Source of the DNA: Eremomyces bilateralis CBS 781.70
Lineage: Eukaryota; Ascomycota; Dothideomycetes; Eremomycetales; Eremomycetaceae
Length of the DNA stretch: 64,000 nt
Assembly: GCF_010015585.1 (NCBI RefSeq)
Contig: NW_022985070.1
Coordinates: 372,001-436,000, forward strand
Reading direction: 5' to 3'
Under the pieces are notes generated by a model. That model had not been told where the DNA came from, searched no databases, and worked only from the letters and a program-made list of their open reading frames with translations. This document shows, in pieces, positions 1-11,683 of this stretch. Each line of letters starts with the position of its first letter. The first letter of the stretch is position 1. Both the position numbers and the translations under genes were made by a program.

Positions 1-783
1 TTCGTCTCCGATAGCTTCGCGGTGCGTTTGGACTCTCCGCCTTTTCGAAGGACGTTCTGGCGTATCCAAGGCCGAGCTGGCTTCGCTGGTCTCGTCTTCG
101 AAAAAACCTGGACGCATAAGATGCTGATGTGATACAGGCCCGTCGGTATCCACCGCAGCCTTCTCCTTCTCCAAATCAGCCTGCTCTACCTCTGCATCCA
201 ACATGACGTCCTGCAAGTTGGAAGACATTCGAGGGACTTGCGCCATTTTCGAAAAAGGAGTGATCTTCCCCGTACGTATGAGAAAATCTCGCCGACTCTC
301 ATTGGAGAGCGGCAGTTGTGTGTCCCCTTCAGTCCCGCCATATTGTTCCTTGTGCCTCTCTTCGATTCGCTGAGCTATCTGTTCTAGCTCTTCGTCAAGA
401 CTCTTGAGCTGCTCCTCAAGCTGAGTAATATCTACGCGGGCTTTGGCTCTGGCGGAGGCGCCAATCGGCAGGCTGAGGCGTTGTCGTAGTAGCTTCAATT
501 GAGACTCGCACCGTCGGCGGTTGGTCTCGGTTTTCTCGATTCGCTTATTATCGCGTTCATCCGATTGCTTGGTGAGAATCTCATCGGCTTGTCTCCCTAT
601 GTCGCGCACCAGATCATCTTGGTTGCGAGCTGCAGCAAGGAATCCTAGTTGTTCCTCGTCATTCATTTCAGGCTCCTTAGGCGCAGTGTGTGCCTCTGAA
701 TCCTCTGCCATGACACTTTCTGCCCGGGTATCCGTCGCTCTCTCATAAGCATTATCGCTCGGGGCTCCTTGGGGACCTTCCAT
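1..783 (-). CDS. Rad26/CSB-like transcription-coupled repair ATPase, N-terminal part
   Basis: The reading frame opens at an ATG at 783 and stays open for 261 codons to the window edge, so only the N-terminus is visible. Seen: an acidic start, then around residues 46-70 a leucine-rich stretch (GFLAAARNQDDLVRDIGRQA) that resembles the autoinhibitory leucine latch of CSB/Rad26 proteins, then a charged coiled coil (about 75-145), the motif RRDFLIRTGKITPF near residues 165-180, and a basic cluster (PSKRRRV) near the left edge that looks like a nuclear localisation signal. Family knowledge: CSB/Rad26 is a SNF2-family DNA translocase that acts on RNA polymerase II stalled at DNA damage. The helicase domain lies outside the window, so the assignment rests on the N-terminus alone. 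Another SNF2 subfamily is possible. Confidence 0.62.
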   Translation of the reverse strand, partial: MEGPQGAPSDNAYERATDTRAESVMAEDSEAHTAPKEPEMNDEEQLGFLAAARNQDDLVRDIGRQADEILTKQSDERDNKRIEKTETNRRRCESQLKLLRQRLSLPIGASARAKARVDITQLEEQLKSLDEELEQIAQRIEERHKEQYGGTEGDTQLPLSNESRRDFLIRTGKITPFSKMAQVPRMSSNLQDVMLDAEVEQADLEKEKAAVDTDGPVSHQHLMRPGFFEDETSEASSALDTPERPSKRRRVQTHREAIGDE

Positions 784-1347
784 GCTTCCGCTGCTTGTTC
801 TGACCGAGTAGATATTCCTCGACACCAGAGGGCAAAGTGGCGGAAGTACGAAGGCGAATTGAAAAGTCCCGTACGCCTGGAGACTTAAATACCCTGGTGT
901 AGTAAAATAGCGAAGGACATGTGAATGAACGGGTATAAAGCGATTCACTTCCACTTCGCCTCAATGATCGCGCTCCTCAAACGGCAAAGGTGCGAGATTG
1001 TCGCGAAGTCACAAGACGATGCGTCATAAGCAACAGTGCAATTGCAGGATATGAATTTAAGGCAATGAGGCGTAAATTTGACAATCACCAACCCGTGCAC
1101 GTGATTAGGCTGAAAGTGTGAGGGCGATATGATTGGTCAACTGCCAAAATTTCTAGACATCGCGATATTGAGGGACTTGAATCAACGAGATTCGCAGCGT
1201 CCTACGTCTATTTCCTCGCGCCTGAAGACGGACCCGTAAGGCTTGTCTCATAAAATGCCAACTAGAACGCTTTCCCGACCGTAGCCCATTCCTACCACCT
1301 CAAGACGCAGGGTTTGATTACCTCCAAGTCCCCTCCGCTCATCCAGC
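784..1347. promoter_or_regulatory. Divergent promoter region between the Rad26-like gene and the small membrane-protein gene
   Basis: About 560 bases without a credible gene separate two divergent starts. I see a CACGTG palindrome at 1098-1103 and an inverted CCAAT box (ATTGG) at 1132-1136, both common in fungal promoters. Which gene they serve is not decided by the sequence. No TATA box stands out. Confidence 0.5.
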
Positions 1348-2004
1348 ATGGCTACTAAAGACACCACCACCACCACCGAGCAAGAGCTCGCTCAGCTCCG
1401 GCAACAACAATTTGAATCCGTCAAATCCGGGCTCGCGAAGGCGCTCATCATCGTATGCCCGGTCCTTCTCCTCGCCCCGCCTCGAAAACTCAACGTGTTC
1501 ACACTTGGCCTTTCGTCAGTATGGTCCGCCAGCTTGGACCATCAGATTCAGGAGTACACGGGTCGGTCGATGTTCCAGCATCTCGCGCCAATAGTGTTTA
1601 GTACACAGGCCTCGGACGGCTTGCCGACGGAAAAAGCTCGAGAGATTCAGAGGTTGCTGAGAGAGCAGAGAGAGAGCGGCCGTACGAACAAAGCGGAGCA
1701 GGACAGGTTGCAGGCTACGGCGTCCAGAGGTGCCGTGGCTATGCCGGCAACGCTGGTACGCTCTGAGACCGGGAGCCAGTTGGAGGAACCGCAGCAGCCA
1801 GATAAACGGAGCGTACTGCAAAAGATGTGGATGGGAGACGAAAAGGAGGGCTGGAAGGAGAGAAGACTACAGGAGGAGAGGGAGAAACTGGCTGAAGGAA
1901 AAGGCTATTGGGATATGATGATCGAGCAGATTTGGGAAGTTTGGAGCTGGGAGAAACAAGATGAAAAGAATACTCCTGCAGATGATGGGAGCAAGGAACT
2001 TTGA
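1348..2004 (+). CDS. Small fungal membrane protein of the 'rhomboid family membrane protein' type
   Basis: A single-exon frame of 218 codons. Near residues 28-65 it has two weak hydrophobic segments around the motif APPRKLNVF, followed by a GRSMF element. The C-terminal half is soluble and highly charged, with the signature KMWMGDEKEGWKERRLQEE and a tryptophan-rich end (EQIWEVWSW). This layout matches a conserved ascomycete family that databases often label 'rhomboid family membrane protein'. I see no GxSx serine or catalytic histidine of a true rhomboid protease, so a protease function should not be assumed. The ATG at 1348 follows a pyrimidine-rich leader and precedes a polar Thr-rich start. 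Function unknown. Confidence 0.72.
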   Translation: MATKDTTTTTEQELAQLRQQQFESVKSGLAKALIIVCPVLLLAPPRKLNVFTLGLSSVWSASLDHQIQEYTGRSMFQHLAPIVFSTQASDGLPTEKAREIQRLLREQRESGRTNKAEQDRLQATASRGAVAMPATLVRSETGSQLEEPQQPDKRSVLQKMWMGDEKEGWKERRLQEEREKLAEGKGYWDMMIEQIWEVWSWEKQDEKNTPADDGSKEL

Positions 2005-2185
2005 GAGAAACGATGATTTGATACCTAGCAGGGCGCATCGGTCATTAGGGGGGATATATGGGAATAAACCTGGGCACTGTTACGAGCGGGGCAACTGTAC
2101 CATACGTACGAAACATTGTATAACAGTCTCTTTAGATACATATCTGCCAGACTCCTTGAAACCAACCAATTCAGGGGAAGATGTC

Positions 2186-3957
2186 TCATGGATTCCACAT
2201 GAGACCAACTTCCGTCTCCTCTCGGGAGACCGCTTGAAACATCATAATGGATATTTGACCTGCAAGGTTTTCCGTCCCGCCACGGCCTTTTTCAAGGACC
2301 ATTCCTGGCGGTGCTGGTCTACTCCAGCTCGACTTCCACAACCAGAAAAGTCCGCCCCATTGGCTAGGCGCGTGACGGCCCCAAACTCCCACCAACCCCC
2401 AGGGCGTAAGGCGTCCCTCCCAATTCCAAACAACAGGCTGGGCTTCGTACCTCTTTATGAGATGAAAGTACCCAGTATTTGTGTTCAGTGACCCAAATAA
2501 CTGGAAGGCTCCAACTACATCATAGCCATTCGACCTCAGGGTCATGTCGTGGCGGTGGTTGGGAGGAGATGAGCTTGTTGAAAACTTAATTCCTTGCATT
2601 GGCCCATCAAATGTCATATCCCATGGGGTGTCTTGGGCGTTACAGCAGGAATAATATCCAACCCAGTCATCTTCCATGAACTGCTTTGTAGCCATTGTTT
2701 TCAGATGTGAGACCGCAAATCGATATGACGCCTCAAAGGAACCGAAACAATCCGAGAGCAGGGCACTTTTATCATTTTCTGGATCAGCATAGATCTGCGC
2801 GAGAGGGATCGTGTCGATAGATGGCGGAAGGATCAGATTCGAGGGTAGTTGGCTGTGCTCAGGTGAGAGTCCCGCAGAAGTGGCATCCACATACCCGGCG
2901 CGCGAGAGTCTGGACTGGAGCATTCTGAAAAGTTTGATAAGGAGTAGTGACGTCCACTGAGCGGCCATGGAATATGCCAAGACATGCATTGACTCTGGAA
3001 AGGGAGTTTCTGTACCCCAAATTCCATTGCAGGCGGTAATGCTCTTATAGAGCCTCTTCCACCCCTCTTGGAGGAGAAGCAACTGACCGTCGGCTTCTGT
3101 TTCTGCATCAACGCGTAACTCAACTGGCTCTATTGGATGGCTCAGTAGGCGAAGGGTCAACAAATATCTTGAGACAATCCAATCAGTCGTGGATCCGCCG
3201 AATGGAATTCCTAAGATTGCATTATCAATCTTAGAAAACTCAACGTAGGTGGAACATCCCATCAATCCCCAGATAGGGGTCAAGGGAAGGTCCCGAAGTA
3301 TCGGGTCTGTTCGAATTGTTAGTTTAAGATTTCCCGATAAGATCACGGAACTTCAAGCCATCGATGGCTAACTGTGTCTTGTATCAAAGTTCGAGGCATC
3401 ATACGATGACATTGGAAACAATTTGGCCGCGTCGTCAGATACTCATCGAACATCCAGCTCTTTCCGAACCATTAGAGTATGATAAAGCGCTTGACTCCAA
3501 CATAAATCTAGCATCAAAGCAAGTTACTCAAAGAAATACAAGAGTACCACTCACGATTAAGGAGAGAAAGCCTCAACAAAGGCCCAACCTGATGGACATC
3601 TATTTTCCTTTCAGGAGGACTTCGCTTCAAGGAAGGAAGTCTCCGACCCGCAAACAGTTGATCTCGAGAGTGATCAATTGCCGTCAGTTGCGCTAGGGGT
3701 TTGAGAGCGCTTAATGAGAGAGCATCGGGTTTTCCGAGATAGTTCAAAAATTGAGAGCATTCCTCTGGGCTGTATGACGAAAGTCTGAGTTTGATATAAC
3801 TGTGGAAGAAGAATTTCGTGTTTAAAACTTCGCGAAAGTAGCTACATGTCGCGATGAGGCTGTAGATCGTATGGAAGTCGGAGAACAGCGCAATGTGGGT
3901 AAGAATCTCGGCAGGAATTCCTCCTATTGATGAACTGGAAATAGATAACTGCTCCAT
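2186..3957 (-). CDS. F-box protein with a fungal C-terminal beta-rich domain
   Basis: Exon 1 (3957-3555) encodes an F-box right at the N-terminus (GIPAEILTHIALFSDFHTIYS, residues about 13-45). Exon 2 (3306-2186) encodes a C-terminal region with elements VGYYSC, DVVGAFQLFG, IKRYEAQPVVWNWEG and GLVGVWG...WGGLFWLWK, a pattern I know from Aspergillus-type F-box proteins of unknown substrate. F-box proteins link substrates to the Skp1-cullin-F-box ubiquitin ligase. The donor GTGAGT at 3554 and the acceptor AACAG ending at 3307, with CTAAC 8 bases before the acceptor, join in phase to give 507 residues. The implied 248-base intron is long for this genome, so a short extra exon inside it cannot be excluded. 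The substrate is unknown. Confidence 0.72.
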
Positions 3958-4331
3958 GATGAATGGCTACAATAATTTTTTGTTATGGGTGGATTTGAAG
4001 GTAAGGCGAGGGTGTCGAAACCGATTTAAAGGTTAGGTTTTGGTGTTGGGAGGCGACGCAGGTGAGACGCTGTCGACTCACCCCGCCGCTCCTCCCCAAT
4101 CCCTACTCCCTAATACCATGGGCAGTCTTTTGCCGCATTCCAAATGACCCAGATATTTTCATACCTATAGTTAAAGGTGCTGTGAAGTCAATTTGGAGTC
4201 TCTAAGGAACGAATGAACGCACAGCTGCAACATCCCAGCCTTTCCAGGCAGTATTGAACATGTTTCCATTCTTTCTCCCTGATATAACCAGCCTGCTTTT
4301 CTCCTGGAGCATAGCACAATAGTGATTCCAG
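3958..4331. other. Intergenic: F-box promoter and rrd2 3' flank
   Basis: About 370 bases between two genes on the minus strand. It should hold the F-box promoter and the 3' end of the PP2A-activator gene. No repeat, RNA gene or clear binding site is visible. Confidence 0.4.
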
Positions 4332-5546
4332 TCAATCAAATGGTATGCGTCTCAACTGAGCTCCAGCCTGCTTCCTCGCCTCCTGCATCGCACCAACGCT
4401 GCCAGGCACTTTGATCCCACAGCAATCGCCCCACGAGTTCTCTCCCTGTTCATGCGTATGCTCATGATCGTGATGATGCTCCGCACTGCCGGAACCCCCT
4501 TCACTCTCTGCAGGCGTCATTCCCTCCACAGCCGGGATCAACGAGCCAAACAAGAAATGCTGCATCACGGGCAGCTTCCCAAGGACTTCACGGACGAACA
4601 TCTTCCTCATGCCACCTTCGATCTTCTCCCAGCTCTTTGCCGCTGAAATGTCGTCCAGCATAGGCGAATGCCACCGTAGCCCTTCGACATTCTTCGTGCT
4701 ATTCACGAAAGCGATCTGGTCCAGATAGAGGTAGTCCTTCGCACACTCTTCAAGTACAAGCTGCTGGTGAACCGACTTGGGCCTGATGTAGCTGTGCCCG
4801 ATGAGCTGCGAGGCGCCGAAGAGGAACGGGAGGAACTGGTAATCGTCAAGTCCCCAGACGCCATGAGAGCCTGCGGGTTCGAGATAATAAGACAGCTGGA
4901 TGATTCGAACGACGTTGAGGTACTGAGGGAAGATTCGGAGCGCTAGCTGCTGCAAGGTTTCCTTGTCGGATGGTACTACGCCGAGCTTGCTGAGGCACAG
5001 CAACCAGAGCCAAAAATTCAGTTCATGGCCAGAACCGTAGTCGATTCGTTCCGCGCTGCCGAAAGAGTGCAGCAGGTACGTTGAGACCTCCGGGATTGCA
5101 GCGGAGGGGAGGCCAGGGATAGATTCATGAAGAGGACTGAGAGACGATGATAGAGCAGAGCAGAATACGGGGAAAGCAGGGTTTCCGAATCTTGAGCCTG
5201 CTGTATCGACTGGAGGGTTCGACTTGACCAATTCGTGGACAGAATCTAGCACCTGTAATATCGATGACAAAGCTGGTGAGAGACTTTCTGCTTTTAGAGC
5301 AGAGATAGGTACGCCTCGAACGGCATCTGAGGTAGTAAACACGAAGCCAGTGAGGAGGGTATATGTCGGAGATGCCTGGAATTTGCCATGATCGTCTGGA
5401 GATAATATTCGTCGGATGGGGATGATGTATGCGTGATCTGACGCTACAGGCTCTGGCTCTGGGAAATGTGGTGTTGATGGAGGTGGACTTGTAGCTCGAT
5501 CTGATGGATGAGACCGTGGTACCAATTTAGGTAGGGCGTTGGCCAT
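4332..5546 (-). CDS. rrd2: Serine/threonine-protein phosphatase 2A activator (PTPA), Rrd2-like
   Basis: A 404-residue uninterrupted frame that matches PTPA proteins, peptidyl-prolyl isomerases that activate the PP2A catalytic subunit. Key elements are YGSGHELNFWLWL (about residue 170), the helical stretch QYLNVVRIIQLSYYLEPAGS, the core GVWGLDDYQFLPFLFGASQL (about 225-245), and the C-terminal WEKIEGGMRKMFVREVLGKLPVMQHF. The N-terminal motif IPIRRILSPDDHGKFQASPTY is closer to Rrd2 than to Rrd1 in my memory of the two paralogues. The N-terminus is Pro/Ser-rich and disordered. Near the C-terminus there is a His-rich run (EHHHDHEHTH) that could bind metal, though it is more likely a linker. Expected to act in cytoplasm and nucleus in PP2A maturation. 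Confidence 0.88.
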   Translation of the reverse strand: MANALPKLVPRSHPSDRATSPPPSTPHFPEPEPVASDHAYIIPIRRILSPDDHGKFQASPTYTLLTGFVFTTSDAVRGVPISALKAESLSPALSSILQVLDSVHELVKSNPPVDTAGSRFGNPAFPVFCSALSSSLSPLHESIPGLPSAAIPEVSTYLLHSFGSAERIDYGSGHELNFWLWLLCLSKLGVVPSDKETLQQLALRIFPQYLNVVRIIQLSYYLEPAGSHGVWGLDDYQFLPFLFGASQLIGHSYIRPKSVHQQLVLEECAKDYLYLDQIAFVNSTKNVEGLRWHSPMLDDISAAKSWEKIEGGMRKMFVREVLGKLPVMQHFLFGSLIPAVEGMTPAESEGGSGSAEHHHDHEHTHEQGENSWGDCCGIKVPGSVGAMQEARKQAGAQLRRIPFD

Positions 5547-6208
5547 GATCTTAAAATGATTACTGTTTGACTTATTTTTCTCTCTTTGGCTGCAGACATG
5601 GGAAATGATTAGGGTGTGTATTTGGAGTTGTGATCAAAGGAGGATTGAGATGCTGGTGGTGGTGAGATAATCGTAACTTTATGTGACAACGAATGTGGTT
5701 GAATTCCTTGAAAGCGTCAGCAAGCTGACTCCATTCCTACATCACATAATTGCGTTCAATGCATAGCAATTTTCCCTCAACCATGATTTTATACAGCATA
5801 TCCCAAGCGATATGGAATAAAATTGCTACTTGTAGGAAACCCTACCTTTCAAACGAAAAATGAAAAGCCCCATTGGATGACTTCCCTTGAAGAACAATTT
5901 GGGACAAAGCAAGACATCACTAACATGCTCACGAGTGGACTGGAAGATGTGAAAAGGTGATGATATCCTGTTATTGACTCCATTCGGCTAATTACACTGC
6001 GGTAGGTAAGAACAAACGTCAGACCTGCGCTCGTTCCAAGGCCGGGTATCATAAAATCCAAGATGAAGAAACACGCTTGATATATGTCGTCAATCCGTAT
6101 TATGTATCGTAGCCCCCGCTCTCCCTCGTGGCTGCTCCTGTTCATAACTGCATATGCTTCAAATCCGCTCGAAATGTAGGCAAGATCCCAAACACTGGGC
6201 GGAAATAC
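5547..6208. other. Intergenic: rrd2 promoter and 3' flank of the disordered-protein gene
   Basis: About 660 bases, A+T-rich in its left half. The open frame at 5849-6145 on the minus strand has no conserved look and is not called. I see no repeat or RNA gene. Confidence 0.4.
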
Positions 6209-8921
6209 CTAAAACATCTCCATCTCCGTCCCCTCCTTGGCCGTGGCAAATACCTCGCTCGCCTTCTCTTTCTCTGTTTCTTCCTCTTCGTCTTCCACCT
6301 CTTCCCCCTCCTCTTCCTCCCCATCAACACTATCAAGCCCACTAAACCGGCTCGTATGCCTCCTCGCCTCCTCCTCCATCCGATCCCGCTTCTCCTTATC
6401 CATCATCCGCTCCCGCTGCTTCTCGTGGTCATCCCACGCCGTATCTCGCCTACCGTGTTCCCAGTGACCGGATTCCGCGGTAGGATCGGTCGCTGAACCA
6501 GAGGCAGAGACAAGACGCCCCACAAAGCCTCGCAACGACATCACTTCCGCTCGCAGCTCTCGTACCTCTGCCTCTAGGTTCTTTCGCACCAACCGCTCGT
6601 ACTTCAACACTTCGTACAGCGGCGTCAGATGAGCAGCAATGTCTGGACTTTGCGGTAAAATCCCCGTCGGATTCGCATAGCGTGCGCTAGGACCATATGC
6701 GGCATACGAAGGGGTTATTGATCCGGCGTCAGAATATTCATGAGGCGGCCCGTATGCAGGAGAGAACAGCGGGAAAGCTTCCGCCGCACCAGACGGTGGG
6801 CCATGTCGCGTAGGAGGGCGGACGTCAATATAATCATCCGCTATTCGCATCCCATTTTGCGGAGCATACGCAACAGTTGGCGACAGGCCAGAACCATATC
6901 CAACACCAAATCCAGGGCCCATTCCGGTACCTGCGCTGCTACTCGATGGCGGGGTATGCGGCCGTACAGGTCGCTCGTCTGCATCGCCGGGCATGGTTGA
7001 AGTGCCGAGAAATGGTCGAGTTTGATTGCGGCTGCGTCGGCGCGATTTTGGAGCATCGGATAGCAAGACAGTGGGGTATCCACTCGCTTTCTTGTCTCTG
7101 AGACGCTGGAGCGATTGTTCGAAACCGCGCATATCTCGCTCCAGGTGCTCCAGGCGCTCAGTGAGGCTGCTGGGCGAAGAAGGGTCCGAGTCGGATCCAC
7201 GACGAGCAAGCTCGTCTACTTCCAAAGCAAGGAGACCAGGTTGGCGTTCGGAGTGATGCTGAGCGCGAGGTGTACTAGCAGAATGGTCTCGGTCCGCTGC
7301 ATGCTCTTGAGAAGGGTCGAAGCCGAACGCCTCCAGGGTGTCATCTCCCATTTTCGTATCGCTCCTCCGACGTTCTTCTCTCTCTTTTGAAATTCGCTCG
7401 CGACCATGCAGCAGGTCCGAACCATGCCGTACGCTAGTACCCTCCGCGCCCATAGAGACGATCTCCGCTCGATTCGGCATCGCCTCTGTCCCAGCATGCG
7501 AGACACTGGCTTTCTTCCGCTGCGCACTTGGCACCGGCGACCCGCTTCGGGTACCTAGATAGCTTGCGCGCCAATAGCGAATCTCCGCACTTCGACGCCG
7601 CGAGTCGGCTTGATTATTACCACGGTCAGCGAGGTCGCGAAGCGCACCGGCGCTGCGTGACCGACGGTTTGGATTTGCTTTTTGAGAAGATCCGTTATTC
7701 AACCCCGTCGTCGTCAACGCAAGGCCGATCTGTGCAGCATCAGACGCTCCGCCCCGCGGTTGAGTTATATTGGGGGAGTCGAGGAAAGGATTATGGCTAG
7801 GATCATCGGAAACTGGGAGAATGACGCTTGGAAGAGTTGCTCGGCGTTTATGCGTTGGAGACAACGATGAAGCATCAATGCCGGGACGGACCTGACGTTG
7901 CCGAGTAGGACTACTAGTCTGAGGGGCATTGACGTTCATCGGGAAGGGGAGATGTGCTCGGATAGGAGTTTGCGTGCCGGGATCTTCGGAAATGTTTTCG
8001 GAAAATCGGCGGATAGGGACGGAGTGGTTGCGCTGATGGGGCGTTGGCGACTGATCGTTGTCACCTTCGCCGTTACCACGAGTTGCTATGCCCTCAGGAA
8101 TCATTCCCGGATCCTTTCCACTGTCAGCGCGTTCTTCGCATCAGTGAGCCTCACAATACAGGTATACATACACTACGGTGATATTCATGCCTCGGTGGAG
8201 ATGGTTTAGCCGCCGGTGACTCTCCTTGAGCGGCGTCTACTCTACTCCTTTTACTCGTAAACATCCGCCTGAAGACCGATTTAATCGTCCCGCTTCTTCG
8301 CTGCTTCTTTTTCGTCGGGGTGGCTGTATTGCCATTGCTGCTCATAGGAGTATTGCGCAGCGGAATTGGCGTAGCAAAAGGGGGTGAGGCTCCTGGCGAG
8401 GTGGGCCGTTTCATGGTGCTTCTCCGGTTCATCAGATCTTCGGACGAAAATTTATGCCTCAAGACCTGCGGAGAGACGCTCCCACGCTCGTTGGGAACGG
8501 CACTTGGCTCAACAGCTCCGTCAGCTGACCCAGTCGATCTCGCTAGACCTTGACGATCTGGCTGTTCCCACGTGTCCTTGGTCGGAGTCATCGAAGACTT
8601 GATCGCCTCAGCCGGGGTGGACGGCCGTCTTGACGTCGTTCTTGTCGATGTCATTTCCCCCTGCGCCAAATCTGGCGTTCCACCGCATTGTATATAGCTA
8701 CCACGCTCCTCCTGTGGAGTTGCCACCGTGTTACCAAAAAACGCCCCTGTACTCTCGGCCATGGGTATCGGCGCCGATATCTTGAGCTCGCCACGGCGAA
8801 TGGCTGCTATCCTCGAGGTCGTCCGATCGCGGTCGAGGGACAGAGAGAAATGGGACGTACGACGCTCGGCCGGGGATAGGTCGACTGGGTTGGATTTAAG
8901 GGGAGATGGTGGTACGGCCAT
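6209..8921 (-). CDS. Large disordered protein with a short coiled coil and an acidic tail, unknown function
   Basis: Two exons. Exon 1 is 8921-8172, then an intron 8171-8114 (GTATGT donor, AAG acceptor, 58 bases), then exon 2 8113-6209, giving 884 residues. I chose the ATG at 8921 (ACAATGGCCG context, start MAVPPSPLKSN) over the in-frame ATG 51 codons upstream, because the extra stretch looks untranslated. The protein is rich in Ser, Pro and Arg with many SP/TP sites. It carries a basic patch (KKKQRRSGTIKSVFRRMFTSKRSR, about residues 210-233) and, near residue 755, a leucine coiled coil (YEVLKYERLVRKNLEAEVREL). It ends in an Arg/Glu coil and a poly-Glu tail. The composition suggests a phospho-regulated scaffold at cortex, cytoskeleton or nucleus, which is inference only. 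I do not recognise the family. Confidence 0.68.
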
Positions 8922-11683
8922 TGTCGGGGAGGAGAAGAAATTGGGGTGCTGCGTTGATGTGCGGAGGTATGCATGCGCGACAGGCACGAAACTCAAAAGA
9001 GAACAACGCCGTGGAGTGACCTCTTGGACATGTGCTCGGGAGGGATCTGAGCCGTGAATGGGGTGGTCGTTCAAGTTATCTTGAGCGAAGGACGAAAAAT
9101 GAGATTATTGCAGGCATGCAGGTACGCCGGACACGGTCGACCGGGCTTAAATCGGGGGTCTTGAAATCAGATATCAAAGTGTTGTTTGATACTCAAAGGA
9201 ATGTAAGAGACGAGAATGAACGTTGCATGAAAGGTAGCAGCATCAGAAAGTATCTCATGGGAACAGCCACCATCATGATTGTAAAAGCAACGCAAGCAAT
9301 AGAACGCAAATGAGCCGCCCCGGGGAGAAGGAGACAAACGAGTCGCTAGGAAAGAAATGCTAGACCAGAGTCCAGATAAACCGAAAGAGGGGCGCTGGAA
9401 GCGGTTATGTACCTGCTTTGGGTCTTTGGTCCAAGTCAGACGGCGACTCCGTCTGTACAGGTGTACAGAGGTGGAGAGATGCATGAGCAAGCCACCTTGC
9501 TGGGCAGGTTGGAGGAGGGGAGCGTGGGGTAGCGACTAGCGCTATGATGAGTATGCAAGAAATAGAGCCTATTTCCGGTCATAATTGTGTCCCGCTTCTA
9601 GTTTTGGGGCGGCATGAGCCGGTAGATCCATTGACGACTTGGCCAGCCCCTTATCTGAGTTGTGAATGGCCTGGTCAGCTCAGGTCTCAAGGACGCCAGC
9701 TATGAAGTGCCTATGGCTGTACCCTAAGTTCCTCACAGGAGTTCCTGACTTGTCCTGCAGGCGGAGGATGCAGCCAGGCATGATGGCATGATGGCAGAGA
9801 ATTGAGGGAAGCCAATGGAGGGCTGCATTGAGCTGGCCCTGATCATCCATGGTGCTTAACTCCTCAAGCCACAATGGGCAAAGCGAGACGCAGTGTAATT
9901 GTCATTATTGAGGTGGTTTCGAAGAACAGGTGGATGTTGTAAGGATTAATGCGCCTGGATTAAGGATGGATCCTCCAGGAGTCTAGCATTCGGCAGAACA
10001 GCGTCAAAAAAGACGTTTAATAGAGTTTTACGTGCAGCAATCAGCGGAGACTTGCAGCCGCACTTCCAATCAAGCCGGTCCACTTGATATGCAAAGCCCT
10101 TGCTAATATTGTTTCAGTTATTCAGTATCTCTAGTCCGTCTTGTAAATCAAACTTATTGCTTGGAATCTTGGGTGAGGGCAAACGGGATTCATTCCGTTC
10201 GTCGTGAACTCGTGACCAAATAACCATGCTTGTCGGATAGGGATTGTACATTAGGGTACGAGCTCGATTGCATGCGCGTCTTTTTTCTAAACCAACTTAA
10301 CGATGGGATTATGCCATCCGGGCGCATGCCCGAATACTCGTGGCCCTATCTCATTCTCGGTGGAGCATGAGGGAAGACGAAGGGAGTGGACTGTGGAGAC
10401 TAGAGAGAGGTTTCAACTTTTCAAGGTTGGTAGGAATCAGGGGTAGCGGGTGGTCTGGCCACCTCCACGAACTATCGAGCCACAATCTACCAATATTGAA
10501 TCCAGCATCCGACATGGAGACTCAGAGCCTTCGTAATTGGTTTATGGAGTCGACGAGACAGGATCGGTGCAAATCTTTATGGATAGATCCGAACGGTGGG
10601 TAAATCCGAAGTCTGCGAGTACCGGCTCACCTTAGGGTTTAGAGGTTCAATATCAAGTTCCCAAGAAAGAGGGCACATTTGAGGCTGGAAATGATTATTA
10701 ACACTCCATCATTGTTTATCGGCACAACTACATCCGTGTGAACTGTGATATGATTGATGGACCTGAGATATGCATGCAGCCCCAGCAAGCAAATGCTCAG
10801 TTCGGTATAGCACCAGACGTAGGTCAGAGATAGACTCAGGGCCAATAAGCTTAGGATGGACGGTTCCTTGCCGATGTACGAACCACGAAGGTCGCCGGCG
10901 AAGAAAAGCCAATTCGGTAGCATGCGACGTTCTGTATCCATTATGGTTGCATTAGGATTCAAGGACGGCCCTTCAACTGTCGGTGTAGAAACGCAGAAGT
11001 GGTAGCGTGGAATCGTGGATACGACCACCATCCACCTTCTCCTTTTCATCGTCCCATGACACCACGGCTCGGCCCTTCCACTCGATTTGTTCAACGATTC
11101 CGATATAAAACATGCTGATTGCTGGATACTGGGTTGCTGGTGGAATACGGGACTCTAGTGGCTGAAGGGGGTCCCAATATCAAATCGCTCATGCAAGTTG
11201 CGGATGGCGCCAACTTCCTGCCCGCTACTAACCAATCTCATCCGACGATCGCCCTGTTCCCTCACACTGTCACACACCATTCAGGCACTCGCCAGCCAAC
11301 ACCACCTCACAGCGCAACTGTTCCTGGTGAATATCGTTTCAATGGCTTTCTCGGTTCTCCATTCTTGGAAAACACGCCATACTGTGACGCTGCAATGATG
11401 ATAAGATTTAAATCCTGTGCCGCAGCAGGGAAGAATGGTGATTCTATGTACACTTGCCTCTTGGGCTTAGCCCTTGGGTGGCTGACACTGGCTGTTTGGC
11501 CATCTTTAACTGACTCGATGTTAGCCGGGCGGTCTAGATTCATGAACATTTCCCTCGGCCAAATATCTCTCCATGAAGAGCCTCAACAATAATGAAATCC
11601 ACTCTCGGAGTTATGGTTCGTCCACGTTGCAGACCCATTGTCTCATGTTGTCGACTATCTCAGATATTCGGGCTTCTTATGAG
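8922..11683. other. Gene-poor stretch of 2.8 kb
   Basis: It holds the promoter of the disordered-protein gene on the left and the 3' flank of the Hcs1-type helicase on the right. Open frames at 10639-11094 (minus) and 11119-11592 (plus) are the longest, but they show no conserved motif, no splice logic and mixed composition. I see no tandem repeat, inverted terminal repeat or tRNA. It may be plain intergenic DNA or hold a non-coding transcript. Confidence 0.4.

Noticed and set aside
8922-9074. A longer N-terminus for the disordered protein from the ATG at 9074
   Set aside because: The extra 51 residues are unlike the rest, while the ATG at 8921 has a good context and is followed at once by the typical Ser/Pro-rich start.
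10639-11592. Two frames of about 150 codons (10639-11094 minus, 11119-11592 plus) as possible genes
   Set aside because: No conserved motif, no splice logic, unfavourable composition, and start contexts that are not convincing. Kept as intergenic.
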